From Pseudomonas sp. (GTDB lineage Bacteria > Pseudomonadota > Gammaproteobacteria > Pseudomonadales > Pseudomonadaceae), in contig NZ_JAUXMX010000021.1 of the NCBI RefSeq assembly GCF_030683065.1, positions 1-61,986 on the forward strand: a DNA stretch of 61,986 bases, read 5' to 3'. The translations under genes and the position numbers were made by a program. This document shows, piece by piece, positions 41,902 through 51,047 of this stretch (position 1 is the first letter of the stretch; the number at the start of each line of letters is the position of its first letter). The notes beneath the pieces are model-generated. The model searched no databases. It was given only the letters and a program-made list of their open reading frames with translations, and had not been told where the DNA came from.

Positions 41902-42771
41902 GTGCAGGACAGACAGAAGGGCTTGTTGCTCACCGCGCTGGGCATGCTGGTGATCTCGCCGGATGCCCTGGTGTTGCGCTGGCTGGCCGGCGATGCCCTG
42001 CAAGTCCTGGCGTGGCGCGGCTTGCTGATGGCGATCGGCCTCGGCCTGCTGTTGACCTGGCGCTATCGTGGTGAGCTGCCCAGGGCGTTTCTCCGCTGCG
42101 GTTGGACCGGCGTCGGCTGTGCGCTTTGCTACTGCTTCAGTACCCTGTGTTTCGTCCATGCCATGGGCTTGGCTGGGGCGGCCAGTACTTTGTTGATCTT
42201 CAGTCTGTCGCCGCTGATCGCCGCAGCCTTGGCCTGGATTTGGCTGGGCGAGCGCCTGGCCCTGCGCACGCTGTTGGCGATACTGGTGTGCCTGGGTGGC
42301 GTGCTGTTGATCGTCGTCGATGAGTCACCGGGCAGCAGTCTGACCGGTAACTTGCTGGCACTGGTGGCCGCCACCTTGTTGGCCGGCAACTTCACCCTGG
42401 CACGCAGCCAGCCGACGGTGGACATGAGCCCGGCATTGATCCCCGGTGCCCTGTTGGTGTCGCTGCTGGGGTTCGTGTTCGGTGGCACCCCAAGCTTCGC
42501 CGTGCAGCAGTGGCTGGTGCTGGCACTTATGGCTGGTGTGCTACTGCCGTTGGCGTTCATGCTGATTCAGCTCGGCCCGCGCTGGATCAGCGCTACCGAA
42601 GTGGGGTTGTTGCTACTGCTGGAAGTGGTGCTGGGACCGTTGTGGGTCTGGTGGTTGCTCGACGAGGCTCCGAGCGCCCAGGTATTGCTGGGTGGCGGCA
42701 TCATTCTCCTGGCGCTGCTTGGCCACAGTCTGCTGAGTTGGCGGCGTGGATCGCCGCCGGTTGCTGCCTGA
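41902..42771 (+). CDS. EamA/DMT-family transporter
   Basis: About 289 residues with ten helices in two repeats of five (EamA domain), including a Gly-rich AGAASTLLIFSLSPLIAAALAW. GTG 41902 is preferred because AAGGAAG lies at good spacing; ATG 41875 also gives an intact protein. It follows eutA by about 50 bases in the same direction, so it belongs to the island by position. It might export an intermediate or amino acid; it is not a standard member of ectoine clusters I know. Confidence 0.75.
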   Translation: MQDRQKGLLLTALGMLVISPDALVLRWLAGDALQVLAWRGLLMAIGLGLLLTWRYRGELPRAFLRCGWTGVGCALCYCFSTLCFVHAMGLAGAASTLLIFSLSPLIAAALAWIWLGERLALRTLLAILVCLGGVLLIVVDESPGSSLTGNLLALVAATLLAGNFTLARSQPTVDMSPALIPGALLVSLLGFVFGGTPSFAVQQWLVLALMAGVLLPLAFMLIQLGPRWISATEVGLLLLLEVVLGPLWVWWLLDEAPSAQVLLGGGIILLALLGHSLLSWRRGSPPVAA

Positions 42772-42777
42772 GCCGCT

Positions 42778-44118
42778 TTAATCCAGCTTGAGTACCTTGG
42801 CCAGGAGGACCTTCGGCCCCTTCATCTTCTTGACGATGATGCGCAGGCCGCTGACTTCCAGCACTTCCTCTTCCTCGGGCATGCGTTTTAGGGTTTCGTA
42901 GATCAGCCCGGCCAGGGTTTCGGCCTCGACATGGTCGAGGTTGACCCCCAGCAGGCGCTCGACCTTGAACAACGGCGTGTCGCCGCGTACCAGCAGTTTG
43001 CCTGGCTGGTAGGCGAGGATGCCGCGCTCGGTCTTGTGGTGTTCGTCCTGGATATCGCCGACCAGGGCTTCGAGCACGTCCTCCATGGTCAGGTAGCCAA
43101 TCACCTTGCCGTCGGCCTCTTCGACCAGGGCAAAGTGCGAGCCGCCCTGGCGGAACTGCTCGAGCAGGTTGGACAGCGGCATGTGCCGACTGACCCGTTC
43201 GATCGGGTGCATCAGGTCGGCCAGTTTCAGCGCCGAAGGCAGCATCTCCAGCAACGACAGGTGCAGCAGCAGGTCCTTGATGTGTAGTACGCCGACGAAC
43301 TCGCCAGCCGCTTCGTCGAAGATCGGGTAGCGGCTGTACTTGTGCCGGCGGAACACGCTGAACACCTCGTGCAGCGGCGCGTGCAGTTGCAGATAGACCA
43401 GGTCTTCGCGGGAGTTGGCCCAGTCCACCACTTCCAGTTCGCCGAGCTCTACGGCGGAGGCCAGCACGCGCATGTCCTGGTCGCTGGGGTTGCTGGCGCG
43501 GCTGGAATGCAGGATCAGCTTGAGTTCGTCGCGGTTGTAATGATGCTCATGGTGCGGCCCCGGCTCACCCTGGCCAGCGATGCGCAGAATGGCGTTGGCG
43601 CTGGCATTGAGCAGGAAGATCGCCGGGTACATGAGCCAGTAGAACAGGTACAGCGGCGCGGCCGTCCACATCGACAGTAGTTCGGGTTTGCGGATCGCCC
43701 AGGACTTGGGTGCCAGCCCACCAATCACGATGTGCAGGTAGGAAATAATCGCGAAGGCGGTGAAGAAGGCGATGCCATGCACCAGTTTGACGGACTCGAT
43801 CCCAATGGCGCCGAGGAGCGGGATGAGCAATTCGGCAAAGGCTGGTTCGCCGATCCAGCCCAGGCCTAGGGAGGCCAGGGTGATGCCCAGTTGGCAGGCC
43901 GACAGGTAGGCGTCCATCTGGCTGTGTACGGTGCGCAGGATATGCCCGCGCCAGCCGTGTTGGCTGGCCAGGGCCTCGACCTTGGTGGCGCGCAGCCGGG
44001 CGATGGCGAACTCGGCGGCGACGAAGAAGCCGTTGAGCAGCACCAGCAGCAGGGCAATGAGAAGGAGGCCGAAATCGGCAGAAAAACTAGCGGCGGAGAG
44101 CGTCGTGGAAGGGTCCAT
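42778..44118 (-). CDS. CNNM/CBS-domain membrane protein (hemolysin-C family)
   Basis: A 446-residue protein: DUF21/CNNM membrane domain with about four helices (residues 10-200, including LLLVLLNGFFVAAEFAIARL), two CBS domains (about 215-345) and a C-terminal CorC_HlyC domain (about 360-446). The family is implicated in Mg or Co ion transport or resistance. The start is ATG 44118 (MDPSTT); the frame opens to 44160. It ends 7 bases from the EamA gene, convergent, so the island boundary is tight. Equivalent to PA5362 by position. Confidence 0.85.
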   Translation of the reverse strand: MDPSTTLSAASFSADFGLLLIALLLVLLNGFFVAAEFAIARLRATKVEALASQHGWRGHILRTVHSQMDAYLSACQLGITLASLGLGWIGEPAFAELLIPLLGAIGIESVKLVHGIAFFTAFAIISYLHIVIGGLAPKSWAIRKPELLSMWTAAPLYLFYWLMYPAIFLLNASANAILRIAGQGEPGPHHEHHYNRDELKLILHSSRASNPSDQDMRVLASAVELGELEVVDWANSREDLVYLQLHAPLHEVFSVFRRHKYSRYPIFDEAAGEFVGVLHIKDLLLHLSLLEMLPSALKLADLMHPIERVSRHMPLSNLLEQFRQGGSHFALVEEADGKVIGYLTMEDVLEALVGDIQDEHHKTERGILAYQPGKLLVRGDTPLFKVERLLGVNLDHVEAETLAGLIYETLKRMPEEEEVLEVSGLRIIVKKMKGPKVLLAKVLKLD

Positions 44119-44199
44119 AAAGGTTTCGGTAGGCCAATGACCGCTAGAGGGTGGGGCCATGCAAGCGGTTTTGCAAGGCTGCGTGTACGCGGCGCCCGG

Positions 44200-45534
<1,335 letters not shown>

Positions 45535-45574
45535 TGAGCCGAGCAGTCGGCAATCCTAGCCCAGTATGGGGCTA

Positions 45575-46264
45575 CTAGCTTTTAGTGGAGAAACGATAGC
45601 CGGTGCCGCGCACGGTCTGCACCAGATTCTCGTAGACCTCACCGAGCGCCTTGCGCAGGCGGCGGATATGCACGTCAACGGTGCGCTCCTCGACGTAGAC
45701 GTTGCCGCCCCAGACCTGGTCGAGCAACTGGCCGCGGGTATAGGCGCGTTCCTGGTGGGTCATGAAGAATTGCAGCAGGCGGTATTCGGTGGGGCCCATT
45801 TCGGCGGGCTTGCCGTCGATGGTCACGCGGTGGCTGACGGGGTCGAGCAGCAGGCCGCCGACTTCGATGGTTCCTTCGCTGTCGCTCGGCCCGGCGCGAC
45901 GCAACACGGCTTTCAGGCGGGCGACCAGTTCGCGCGGCGAGAATGGCTTGGTGATGTAGTCATCGGCACCGACTTCCAGGCCCTGGATCTTGTTGTCCTC
46001 CTCGCCCTTGGCAGTGAGCATGATGATCGGGATGTCGCAGGTCAGTTCGTCGCGCTTGAGGCGGCGCGCCAGTTCGATGCCGCTGGTGCCGGGGAGCATC
46101 CAGTCGAGCAGGATCAGGTCGGGCTTGCGGTCGACGATGATGGCGTGGGCCTGCTGGGTATTCTCGGCTTCCAGGCACTCGTAGCCGGCCATTTCCAAGG
46201 CTACTGCAATCATTTCGCGGATCGGTGCTTCGTCATCGACGATCAGGATGTTCTTGCCAACCAT
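45575..46264 (-). CDS. phoB: Phosphate-regulon response regulator
   Basis: A 229-residue OmpR-type regulator: receiver with phosphorylation site D54 in LLDWMLPG, acidic pocket D10/D11, Lys in TKPFSPREL, then a winged helix (about 130-225; [20 protein letters not shown]). Binds the CTGTCAT boxes listed here at 18631, 19773 and 46314. Its own box lies about 50 bases upstream, giving autoregulation. Confidence 0.96.
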   Translation of the reverse strand: MVGKNILIVDDEAPIREMIAVALEMAGYECLEAENTQQAHAIIVDRKPDLILLDWMLPGTSGIELARRLKRDELTCDIPIIMLTAKGEEDNKIQGLEVGADDYITKPFSPRELVARLKAVLRRAGPSDSEGTIEVGGLLLDPVSHRVTIDGKPAEMGPTEYRLLQFFMTHQERAYTRGQLLDQVWGGNVYVEERTVDVHIRRLRKALGEVYENLVQTVRGTGYRFSTKS

Positions 46265-46313
46265 GGATCCAGCCTCGAGTCATTTAACAGTCATGCGTGG
46301 CATTAGATAACGG

Positions 46314-46335
46314 AATTATTGCAGTGATATGACAG
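46314..46335 (-). promoter_or_regulatory. PhoB box upstream of phoB
   Basis: On the minus strand CTGTCATATCA then CTGCAATAATT form two 11-bp units, 50 bases before the phoB start. It lies in the short gap between phoB and the HsdM-like remnant. Confidence 0.78.
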
Positions 46336-46369
46336 GTGGGCTGCTGCGGGTGCCTGCCGCCGCAGCCGT

Positions 46370-46537
46370 TTACCGCGTCAGGCCAGCGAGTACCTCTCGG
46401 AAGCTGGCCAGACCGGCTTCGATGTTCTCGATGATGTCCTCGGCCAGGTCATCCGGTTCCGGCAGGTTGGCGGCGTCGCGCAGGGTGGCACAGAAACTCC
46501 AGACTTTGGAGACGATGGCGTGGGTCTTGCTGCTCAT
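46370..46537 (-). pseudogene. Internally deleted HsdM (type I methyltransferase) remnant
   Basis: A 55-codon frame starting MSSKTHAIVSKVWSFC and continuing ATLRD, as type I methyltransferase subunits begin, then jumping directly to PEPDDLAEDIIENIEAGL and ending LAGLTR, which resembles the HsdM C-terminus. Intact HsdM has roughly 450-800 residues, so the catalytic centre (NPPF motif) is gone. The ATG overlaps the stop of the upstream AlbA_2 gene (ATGA), so it may still be translated. An alternative is an unrelated small helical protein. Confidence 0.65.
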
Positions 46538-48051
46538 AACGAAGTGTTCTGCTGATTCAGATGCGCCTGCCCGGCGGGCGTGAGGCGGTATTTTTGCAGT
46601 CGGCTATTGGGTTTGTCCGGCAGGCTGTATTCGATCAATCCGGCGCCCAGGAGCTGGCGCACCATCTGGTTGAGCGGCCCGGAAATGCGTTTTTGCCCGA
46701 GCGCGGCCGAAAGCGCCGCTTTGCTCAATGCGCCACCGAGCAGGCAGCGCAGCACCTTGGCCTCCAGCGACTCTGGCTGTGACTCTGGCTGTGACTCTGG
46801 CTCTGGCTCTGGCTGTGACTCTGGCTGTGAGCCGGTCGCGGTCCCAGTGAGCGCTGGCAAAACGCCGTTGACCAAGGCTAACTGCGGCAACATCACGGTC
46901 ACGCGGAAGATCGACTCCTCGCTGAGAATCGGGTCCTGGCCGCCGAAGGCGCGGGCGTACTTGAACAGGTTGCGCACCCCGGAACCCAGCTCCTCGGCCC
47001 ACTGCATCTCGCGGAACACCCGGGCGATCGCCGGGTTTTTCGGCGATGGGGCGAAGTCGTCCGGGCGCAGCAGGCCGATGCCGTGGGGGTTGTTGCTGTT
47101 TTCCGTGGTCACCCGGTCGCGCTGGATGATCAGCTTGGCCGGGAACGGGTTGAGGTACTCGCGGTGGATCAGCAGATTGGCCACCACCTCGCGGAAGATC
47201 CGCTCGCGCAAGCTGACGCGCTGGTCGCCCTCCAGGTAGAAGGGGTCGACGATATGCTTACCGACAAAGGCCATCAGCCGGTCGTAGCTTTCCAGCAGGT
47301 TGCTGCGGATATCGTCGCGGTCGTCGTAACGGTCCAGGTCGTGCACGCGCAAGATGGCGTCGGTGCGGTGGTGCGGCACCACGCCCAGCACCACCTCGTC
47401 GCGGCCGAACAGCAGGGCGCCGGCCAGGGAAATCCCCTCCTGCCCGGTCTGGTAGTCGCGCTGGTACAGCCGTGCGCTCTTCAGCAGCTCCAGATCGTCC
47501 AGCTCGGCCCAGGGATGACCGCTGCGTTGCAGGCGCACGTTATGCCGCACCCGCTCGATCAGGTCGCCGCGCAGGTCGTCCAGGCGAATAAACGGGAAGA
47601 TGCGGTTCTCGCTGTAGCCGACCTGCTTGCGCAGGTACAGCTCGCCGAGCAGCTGCGAACGGCCGGTGATATCGAAATCGCCATCCTCGTTGCGGCTGAA
47701 TACCCGGTTATTGCAGCTGTGCACCTGGGAGCTTTCCGGCACGCTGAGCACCAGCAGTGTCTGCCCGTCCAGCTCCAGCTGTTCGGCCACCAGCGGCATC
47801 GGCGGGTTGATCTTCTGCGGGTTGTGCAGGGTATTGGCCAGGTCCTTGCGGATTTGCGCCACGGCCTCGGGCGCGATGCCGGTGACGCTGCCATCGTCCG
47901 CAACGCCCAGCACCAGGGTGCCGCCACGCTGGTTGAGAAAGGCGCAGATGGTCTCATACACATCGCGATTGAGCGCCTCGCGGGCGCGCTTGAACTCGAC
48001 CGTCAGCCCTTCGCCATCACGTAGCAGGCGCGTCAGGTGTTCGGGCGTCAT
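46534..48051 (-). CDS. AlbA_2/RecG-like ATP-binding protein of the type often found in type I restriction loci
   Basis: A 505-residue protein: N-terminal AlbA_2 putative DNA-binding domain (LLRDGEGLTVEFKRAREALN through GGTLVLGVADDGSVTGI), a middle region with HREYLNPFPAKLIIQRDRV and an HATPase_c_4-like segment (EMQWAEELGSGVRNLFKYAR), a Q/P/E/S repeat linker (about 405-428) and a C-terminal winged helix. Such proteins frequently sit between hsdM, hsdS and hsdR. ATG 48051 preferred; the frame opens to 48153 through REP-like DNA. No hsdR or hsdS is in the window. Its present role is unknown. Confidence 0.78.
   Translation of the reverse strand: MTPEHLTRLLRDGEGLTVEFKRAREALNRDVYETICAFLNQRGGTLVLGVADDGSVTGIAPEAVAQIRKDLANTLHNPQKINPPMPLVAEQLELDGQTLLVLSVPESSQVHSCNNRVFSRNEDGDFDITGRSQLLGELYLRKQVGYSENRIFPFIRLDDLRGDLIERVRHNVRLQRSGHPWAELDDLELLKSARLYQRDYQTGQEGISLAGALLFGRDEVVLGVVPHHRTDAILRVHDLDRYDDRDDIRSNLLESYDRLMAFVGKHIVDPFYLEGDQRVSLRERIFREVVANLLIHREYLNPFPAKLIIQRDRVTTENSNNPHGIGLLRPDDFAPSPKNPAIARVFREMQWAEELGSGVRNLFKYARAFGGQDPILSEESIFRVTVMLPQLALVNGVLPALTGTATGSQPESQPEPEPESQPESQPESLEAKVLRCLLGGALSKAALSAALGQKRISGPLNQMVRQLLGAGLIEYSLPDKPNSRLQKYRLTPAGQAHLNQQNTSL
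46769..46828. repeat. 12-bp coding minisatellite
   Basis: GACTCTGGCTGT (plus strand) occurs at 46769-46780, 46781-46792 and 46817-46828, with a degenerate 24-bp block between. On the gene strand it encodes SQPE/PEPE repeats. The unit is a multiple of three, so copy-number change keeps the frame. Confidence 0.85.
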
Positions 48052-48088
48052 GGTCGGACCTTGCTGGCTGTGCACGAGCACAAAACCT

Positions 48089-48110
48089 GCAGGAGCAGGC
48101 TCGCTCCTGC
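48089..48110. repeat. REP-like palindrome
   Basis: GCAGGAGC faces GCTCCTGC around six bases, just upstream of the AlbA_2 gene start; typical Pseudomonas REP core. Confidence 0.75.
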
Positions 48111-48266
48111 GAGAGAAACGGCGCTGCTCATGCCCATATTGGCCTTGGGGCATGGTCTGGATTCTGCTTGAGCTGGGGATTGGGCGTCATGGACTGCCTT
48201 GTCTCGCATAACTGGGCGGGCGAGCCTGGATAGTAGCCCGCCGATGACTCAGGGCAAAACGCCAGC

Positions 48267-49160
48267 CTACCCCCGCAGCGCGTAATCCAGCACGATCCCG
48301 ACAAAGATCGCCAAACCGGCCCAGTGGTTGTGCAGGAAGGCGTTGAAGCAGGCCATCGGCTTGCGGTTGCGGGTCTTGTGGTATTCCCAGACGAAGCAGG
48401 CTGCCGCCACGACCAGGCCGAGGTGGAAATACAGACCCAGTTCAAAGCGTGCGCCGGCCAGCAGCAGACACAGCAGGGCCAGGCCCTGGAGGATGACGAT
48501 GATCAGGCGGTCGGCGTCGCCGAACAGGATGGCGGTGGATTTGAGCCCGATCTTCAGGTCGTCGTCGCGGTCGGCCATGGCGTAGTAGGTGTCGTAGGCC
48601 ACCGTCCACAGCAGGTTGGCGAGGTACAGCAGCCATGCCTCCGGCGGTACGCCGCCGGTCTCGGCGGTGAAGGCCATCGGCATGCCCCAGGAGAATGCCG
48701 CGCCGAGCACCACCTGCGGGTAGAAGGTGTAGCGCTTCATGAACGGGTAGCAGGCGGCTAGGGCCAGGCCGCCAAAGGACAGCCAGATGGTCGCGGTGTT
48801 GGTGAACAGCACCAGAACAAAGGCCAGCGCCACCAGGGCGGCGAACAGCAGCAGTGCTTCGCGCGGCGTCACCTTGCCACTGGCCAGGGGCCGCGCCTGG
48901 GTGCGTTTGACGTGGCCGTCGAAATTGCGGTCGGCGTAGTCGTTGATCACGCAACCGGCGGCGCGCATCAGGATCACCCCGGCGACGAAGATCAACAGGT
49001 GCTTGGCGCTCGGCACGCCTTCGGCCGCGACCCACAGCGCCCACAGCGTCGGCCACAGCAGCAAGTAGATGCCGATGGGTTTTTCCAGGCGCATCAACTG
49101 GATGAAGTCCCAGGCGCGAGGGTGCAGGCGATTCAGCGATTTGAGCAGGCGGGTGTACAT
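48267..49160 (-). CDS. ubiA: 4-hydroxybenzoate polyprenyltransferase
   Basis: A 297-residue integral membrane prenyltransferase with about 8-9 helices. The two aspartate-rich motifs are visible: [19 protein letters not shown] (about 70-88) and [14 protein letters not shown]. It attaches the polyprenyl chain to 4-hydroxybenzoate in ubiquinone synthesis. ATG 49160 ([10 protein letters not shown]) matches UbiA; the frame opens to 49238. Co-directional with ubiC, which makes its substrate. Confidence 0.95.
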   Translation of the reverse strand: MYTRLLKSLNRLHPRAWDFIQLMRLEKPIGIYLLLWPTLWALWVAAEGVPSAKHLLIFVAGVILMRAAGCVINDYADRNFDGHVKRTQARPLASGKVTPREALLLFAALVALAFVLVLFTNTATIWLSFGGLALAACYPFMKRYTFYPQVVLGAAFSWGMPMAFTAETGGVPPEAWLLYLANLLWTVAYDTYYAMADRDDDLKIGLKSTAILFGDADRLIIVILQGLALLCLLLAGARFELGLYFHLGLVVAAACFVWEYHKTRNRKPMACFNAFLHNHWAGLAIFVGIVLDYALRG

Positions 49161-49292
49161 CGGGCGCGTCTCCGTGCGGGGTGTGCGGATTATACGGGGG
49201 GCAGGACGTGTCGGGTGGATGTCGCCTTTTACATCCACCTTGTTGTCGACGAGGCGTCGGCTTCGCGGTTTTCCACGGGGTGGCCATCCACC

Positions 49293-49847
49293 CTACGGAC
49301 TGGCGATTTCTGCCGCTGGCCAGAACTCGGGTAGAAACACTTCGACCACCAGCACCCCAAGGGCGCCGCGACTGAAACAGGAGCGGCGCGCCCACAGGCG
49401 TTCGGCGCGCACCTCCTCGGGCAGCCAGGGCGCCGGGTAGTGACATGCCTGCAACTCGCCTCGCTCGAAGGCGCGGTCGCTGAACAGCAGTTCGCCGAGC
49501 GAGCGGCTGCCGAGTTGCTCCAAGGCCAGGCCGGAGCCTTCCAGGGCGCTGCGCGCAGCCACGCTGCGGGCAAATACCCAGGGTTGGCCGTGGCCGCGCA
49601 AATACACCTCACGCACCCAGCCCTGACTGCCGGCCGCTACGTTAAGGGCGCTGCATTCGTCGCGGCGCAGGCGCTGCCAGCCCTCGGTCAGCGGGGTCAC
49701 GCTGAAGCTGTCAGCAGACAGCGCGGTCAGGCGTCGGGTCAGCGAGTCTTGATTGAACAGCCAGTCGCCCACGCCGGCAGCGGGGGCCGGGTGCAATTGG
49801 CTGGCGGTGAGCCAGCGTGGCGCAGAGGCGAGGGCGGTGTGGGGCAC
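49293..49847 (-). CDS. ubiC: Chorismate--pyruvate lyase
   Basis: A 184-residue UbiC protein: SLTRRLTALSADSFSV, EGWQRLRRDECSAL, VREVYLRGHGQPWVFARSV and GSRSLGELLF are the conserved stretches, with the arginine and glutamate active-site residues. It converts chorismate to 4-hydroxybenzoate plus pyruvate, the first ubiquinone step. A GTG at 49847 aligns with the UbiC start; the frame allows GTG 49862. ubiA follows after about 130 bases. Confidence 0.9.
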   Translation of the reverse strand: MPHTALASAPRWLTASQLHPAPAAGVGDWLFNQDSLTRRLTALSADSFSVTPLTEGWQRLRRDECSALNVAAGSQGWVREVYLRGHGQPWVFARSVAARSALEGSGLALEQLGSRSLGELLFSDRAFERGELQACHYPAPWLPEEVRAERLWARRSCFSRGALGVLVVEVFLPEFWPAAEIASP

Positions 49848-49918
49848 GGCAGAAATCACCACGAATCGGAAGCGCGCGAGTCTAGCATGGTGCCGCCAGC
49901 GATTTGCCGAGTCGAATC

Positions 49919-49963
49919 GTAGGATGGGTGGGGCCGCCCAGGTTGAGCGTAGCGATACCCATC
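49919..49963. repeat. Dispersed repeat, GTAGGATGGGT family
   Basis: GTAGGATGGGTGGGGCCGCC, then GGTTGAGCGTAGCGATACCC; followed by TGATGGGTAAC and TGACCCAT halves to about 50010. Related to 35300-35330. Confidence 0.7.
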
Positions 49964-50015
49964 GCCGACATGCGCTGATGGGTAACGCCGCTTCGCGCCT
50001 GACCCATACGCCCCA

Positions 50016-50792
50016 TTACGCCCAACCCTCCAGGCGCATGGTCGCGCGCACCAGGCGTTGTTCCTCCTGCTCGATCTCCTTGAGGTTGTCGCGGATGCTG
50101 AGGATGTGCTCGCGCGCCGCGCGCTGCGCCTGTTCCGGCAGGCGCTCGATCACCGCGTGGTAGAGGCGCGCATGCTGGCGGTCGATCTGGCGTTTCTGCA
50201 GCGGCCGGTGATAGAGGTTGTTTACCGAGGCGAACACCGAGTTGAGCATCAGATCGGTCAGCGACTGCAGGGTGTGCAGCAGCACCGGGTTGTGCGACGC
50301 CTCGCAGATGGCCAGGTGAAAGGCATGGTCGAGGCGCGCATGTTCGCGCGGTTCGACCTCGCTCGGTGCCTCCTTGTGGGCGGCAAGCATTTCTTCGTAA
50401 CGCCGGGTCAGCAGGACGAAATCTGCGTCGGTGCCGCGCAGGGCGGCCAGACGCGCCGACTCGGCCTCGAGCAGGGCGCGCACTTCGAGCAGGTCGAACA
50501 GGGTGCGTGGCTGCGAGCTGAACAAGTGCATCAGCGGGCTGGCATCGCGTGGCCCGTTCAGCGTGGCGACCCGCGAGTCGCGGCCTTGGGCGGTCTCGAT
50601 GATGCCGCGCCCGCGCAGCACCTTGAGCCCTTCGCGCAGTGCCGAGCGGGAGATCCCCAGCTTCTCGCACAGGCGCCGTTCCGAGGGCAGGGCCTGGCCG
50701 ACCTTGAGCACGCCATCGACGATCAGTCGTTCAATCTTTTCGGCCACCACATCGCTGACCTGGCGACGTACTGCGGGCTGTTCTGCATCCAT
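50016..50792 (-). CDS. glcC: Glycolate-operon regulator (GntR/FadR family)
   Basis: A 258-residue FadR-subfamily protein: N-terminal winged helix (LPSERRLCEKLGISRSALRE, about 36-55) and a helical effector domain with metal-ligand-like residues (HARLDHAFHLAI). In Pseudomonas and E. coli GlcC activates the glc operon in response to glycolate. Divergent from glcD; one palindrome lies 17 bases upstream of its own start and the other before glcD. Confidence 0.9.
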   Translation of the reverse strand: MDAEQPAVRRQVSDVVAEKIERLIVDGVLKVGQALPSERRLCEKLGISRSALREGLKVLRGRGIIETAQGRDSRVATLNGPRDASPLMHLFSSQPRTLFDLLEVRALLEAESARLAALRGTDADFVLLTRRYEEMLAAHKEAPSEVEPREHARLDHAFHLAICEASHNPVLLHTLQSLTDLMLNSVFASVNNLYHRPLQKRQIDRQHARLYHAVIERLPEQAQRAAREHILSIRDNLKEIEQEEQRLVRATMRLEGWA

Positions 50793-50808
50793 TGTGGGGC
50801 GCTCGGTT

Positions 50809-50823
50809 ACTGGTAGGACCAGT
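50809..50823. promoter_or_regulatory. GlcC-type operator 1 (next to glcC)
   Basis: ACTGGTAGGACCAGT, a perfect ACTGGT-N3-ACCAGT palindrome. FadR-family regulators bind TGGT-N-ACCA-type sites. Position suggests autoregulation of glcC. Confidence 0.8.
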
Positions 50824-50917
50824 TTTGGTTTGTAGAAACCCTGCTGACCAATATAGGCCTGTTAGCCAGGCTGGACAAAGCCTGGTTCGATAAGTGGCAC
50901 CGCGTGAGTGTTTAAAA

Positions 50918-50932
50918 ACTGGTCATACCAGT
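50918..50932. promoter_or_regulatory. GlcC-type operator 2 (upstream of glcD)
   Basis: ACTGGTCATACCAGT, the same 6-bp arms as the site at 50809, with centres 109 bp apart. It lies 115 bases before the glcD start, a place suited to activation. Confidence 0.8.
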
Positions 50933-51047
50933 GTGGTCGACGATGGACGCCCCGGATGCCAGGGACTAAACATGCTGCACAACCAGCGCGCCGCTGTGCG
51001 GACGCGCCATAACGATTACACCCGCTACACCACTGAGTGAGCCTGCC

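Noticed and set aside
28090..42771. Integrative element with integrase or attachment sites
   Set aside because: No integrase, tRNA or direct-repeat ends were found at either edge; only position and content suggest insertion.
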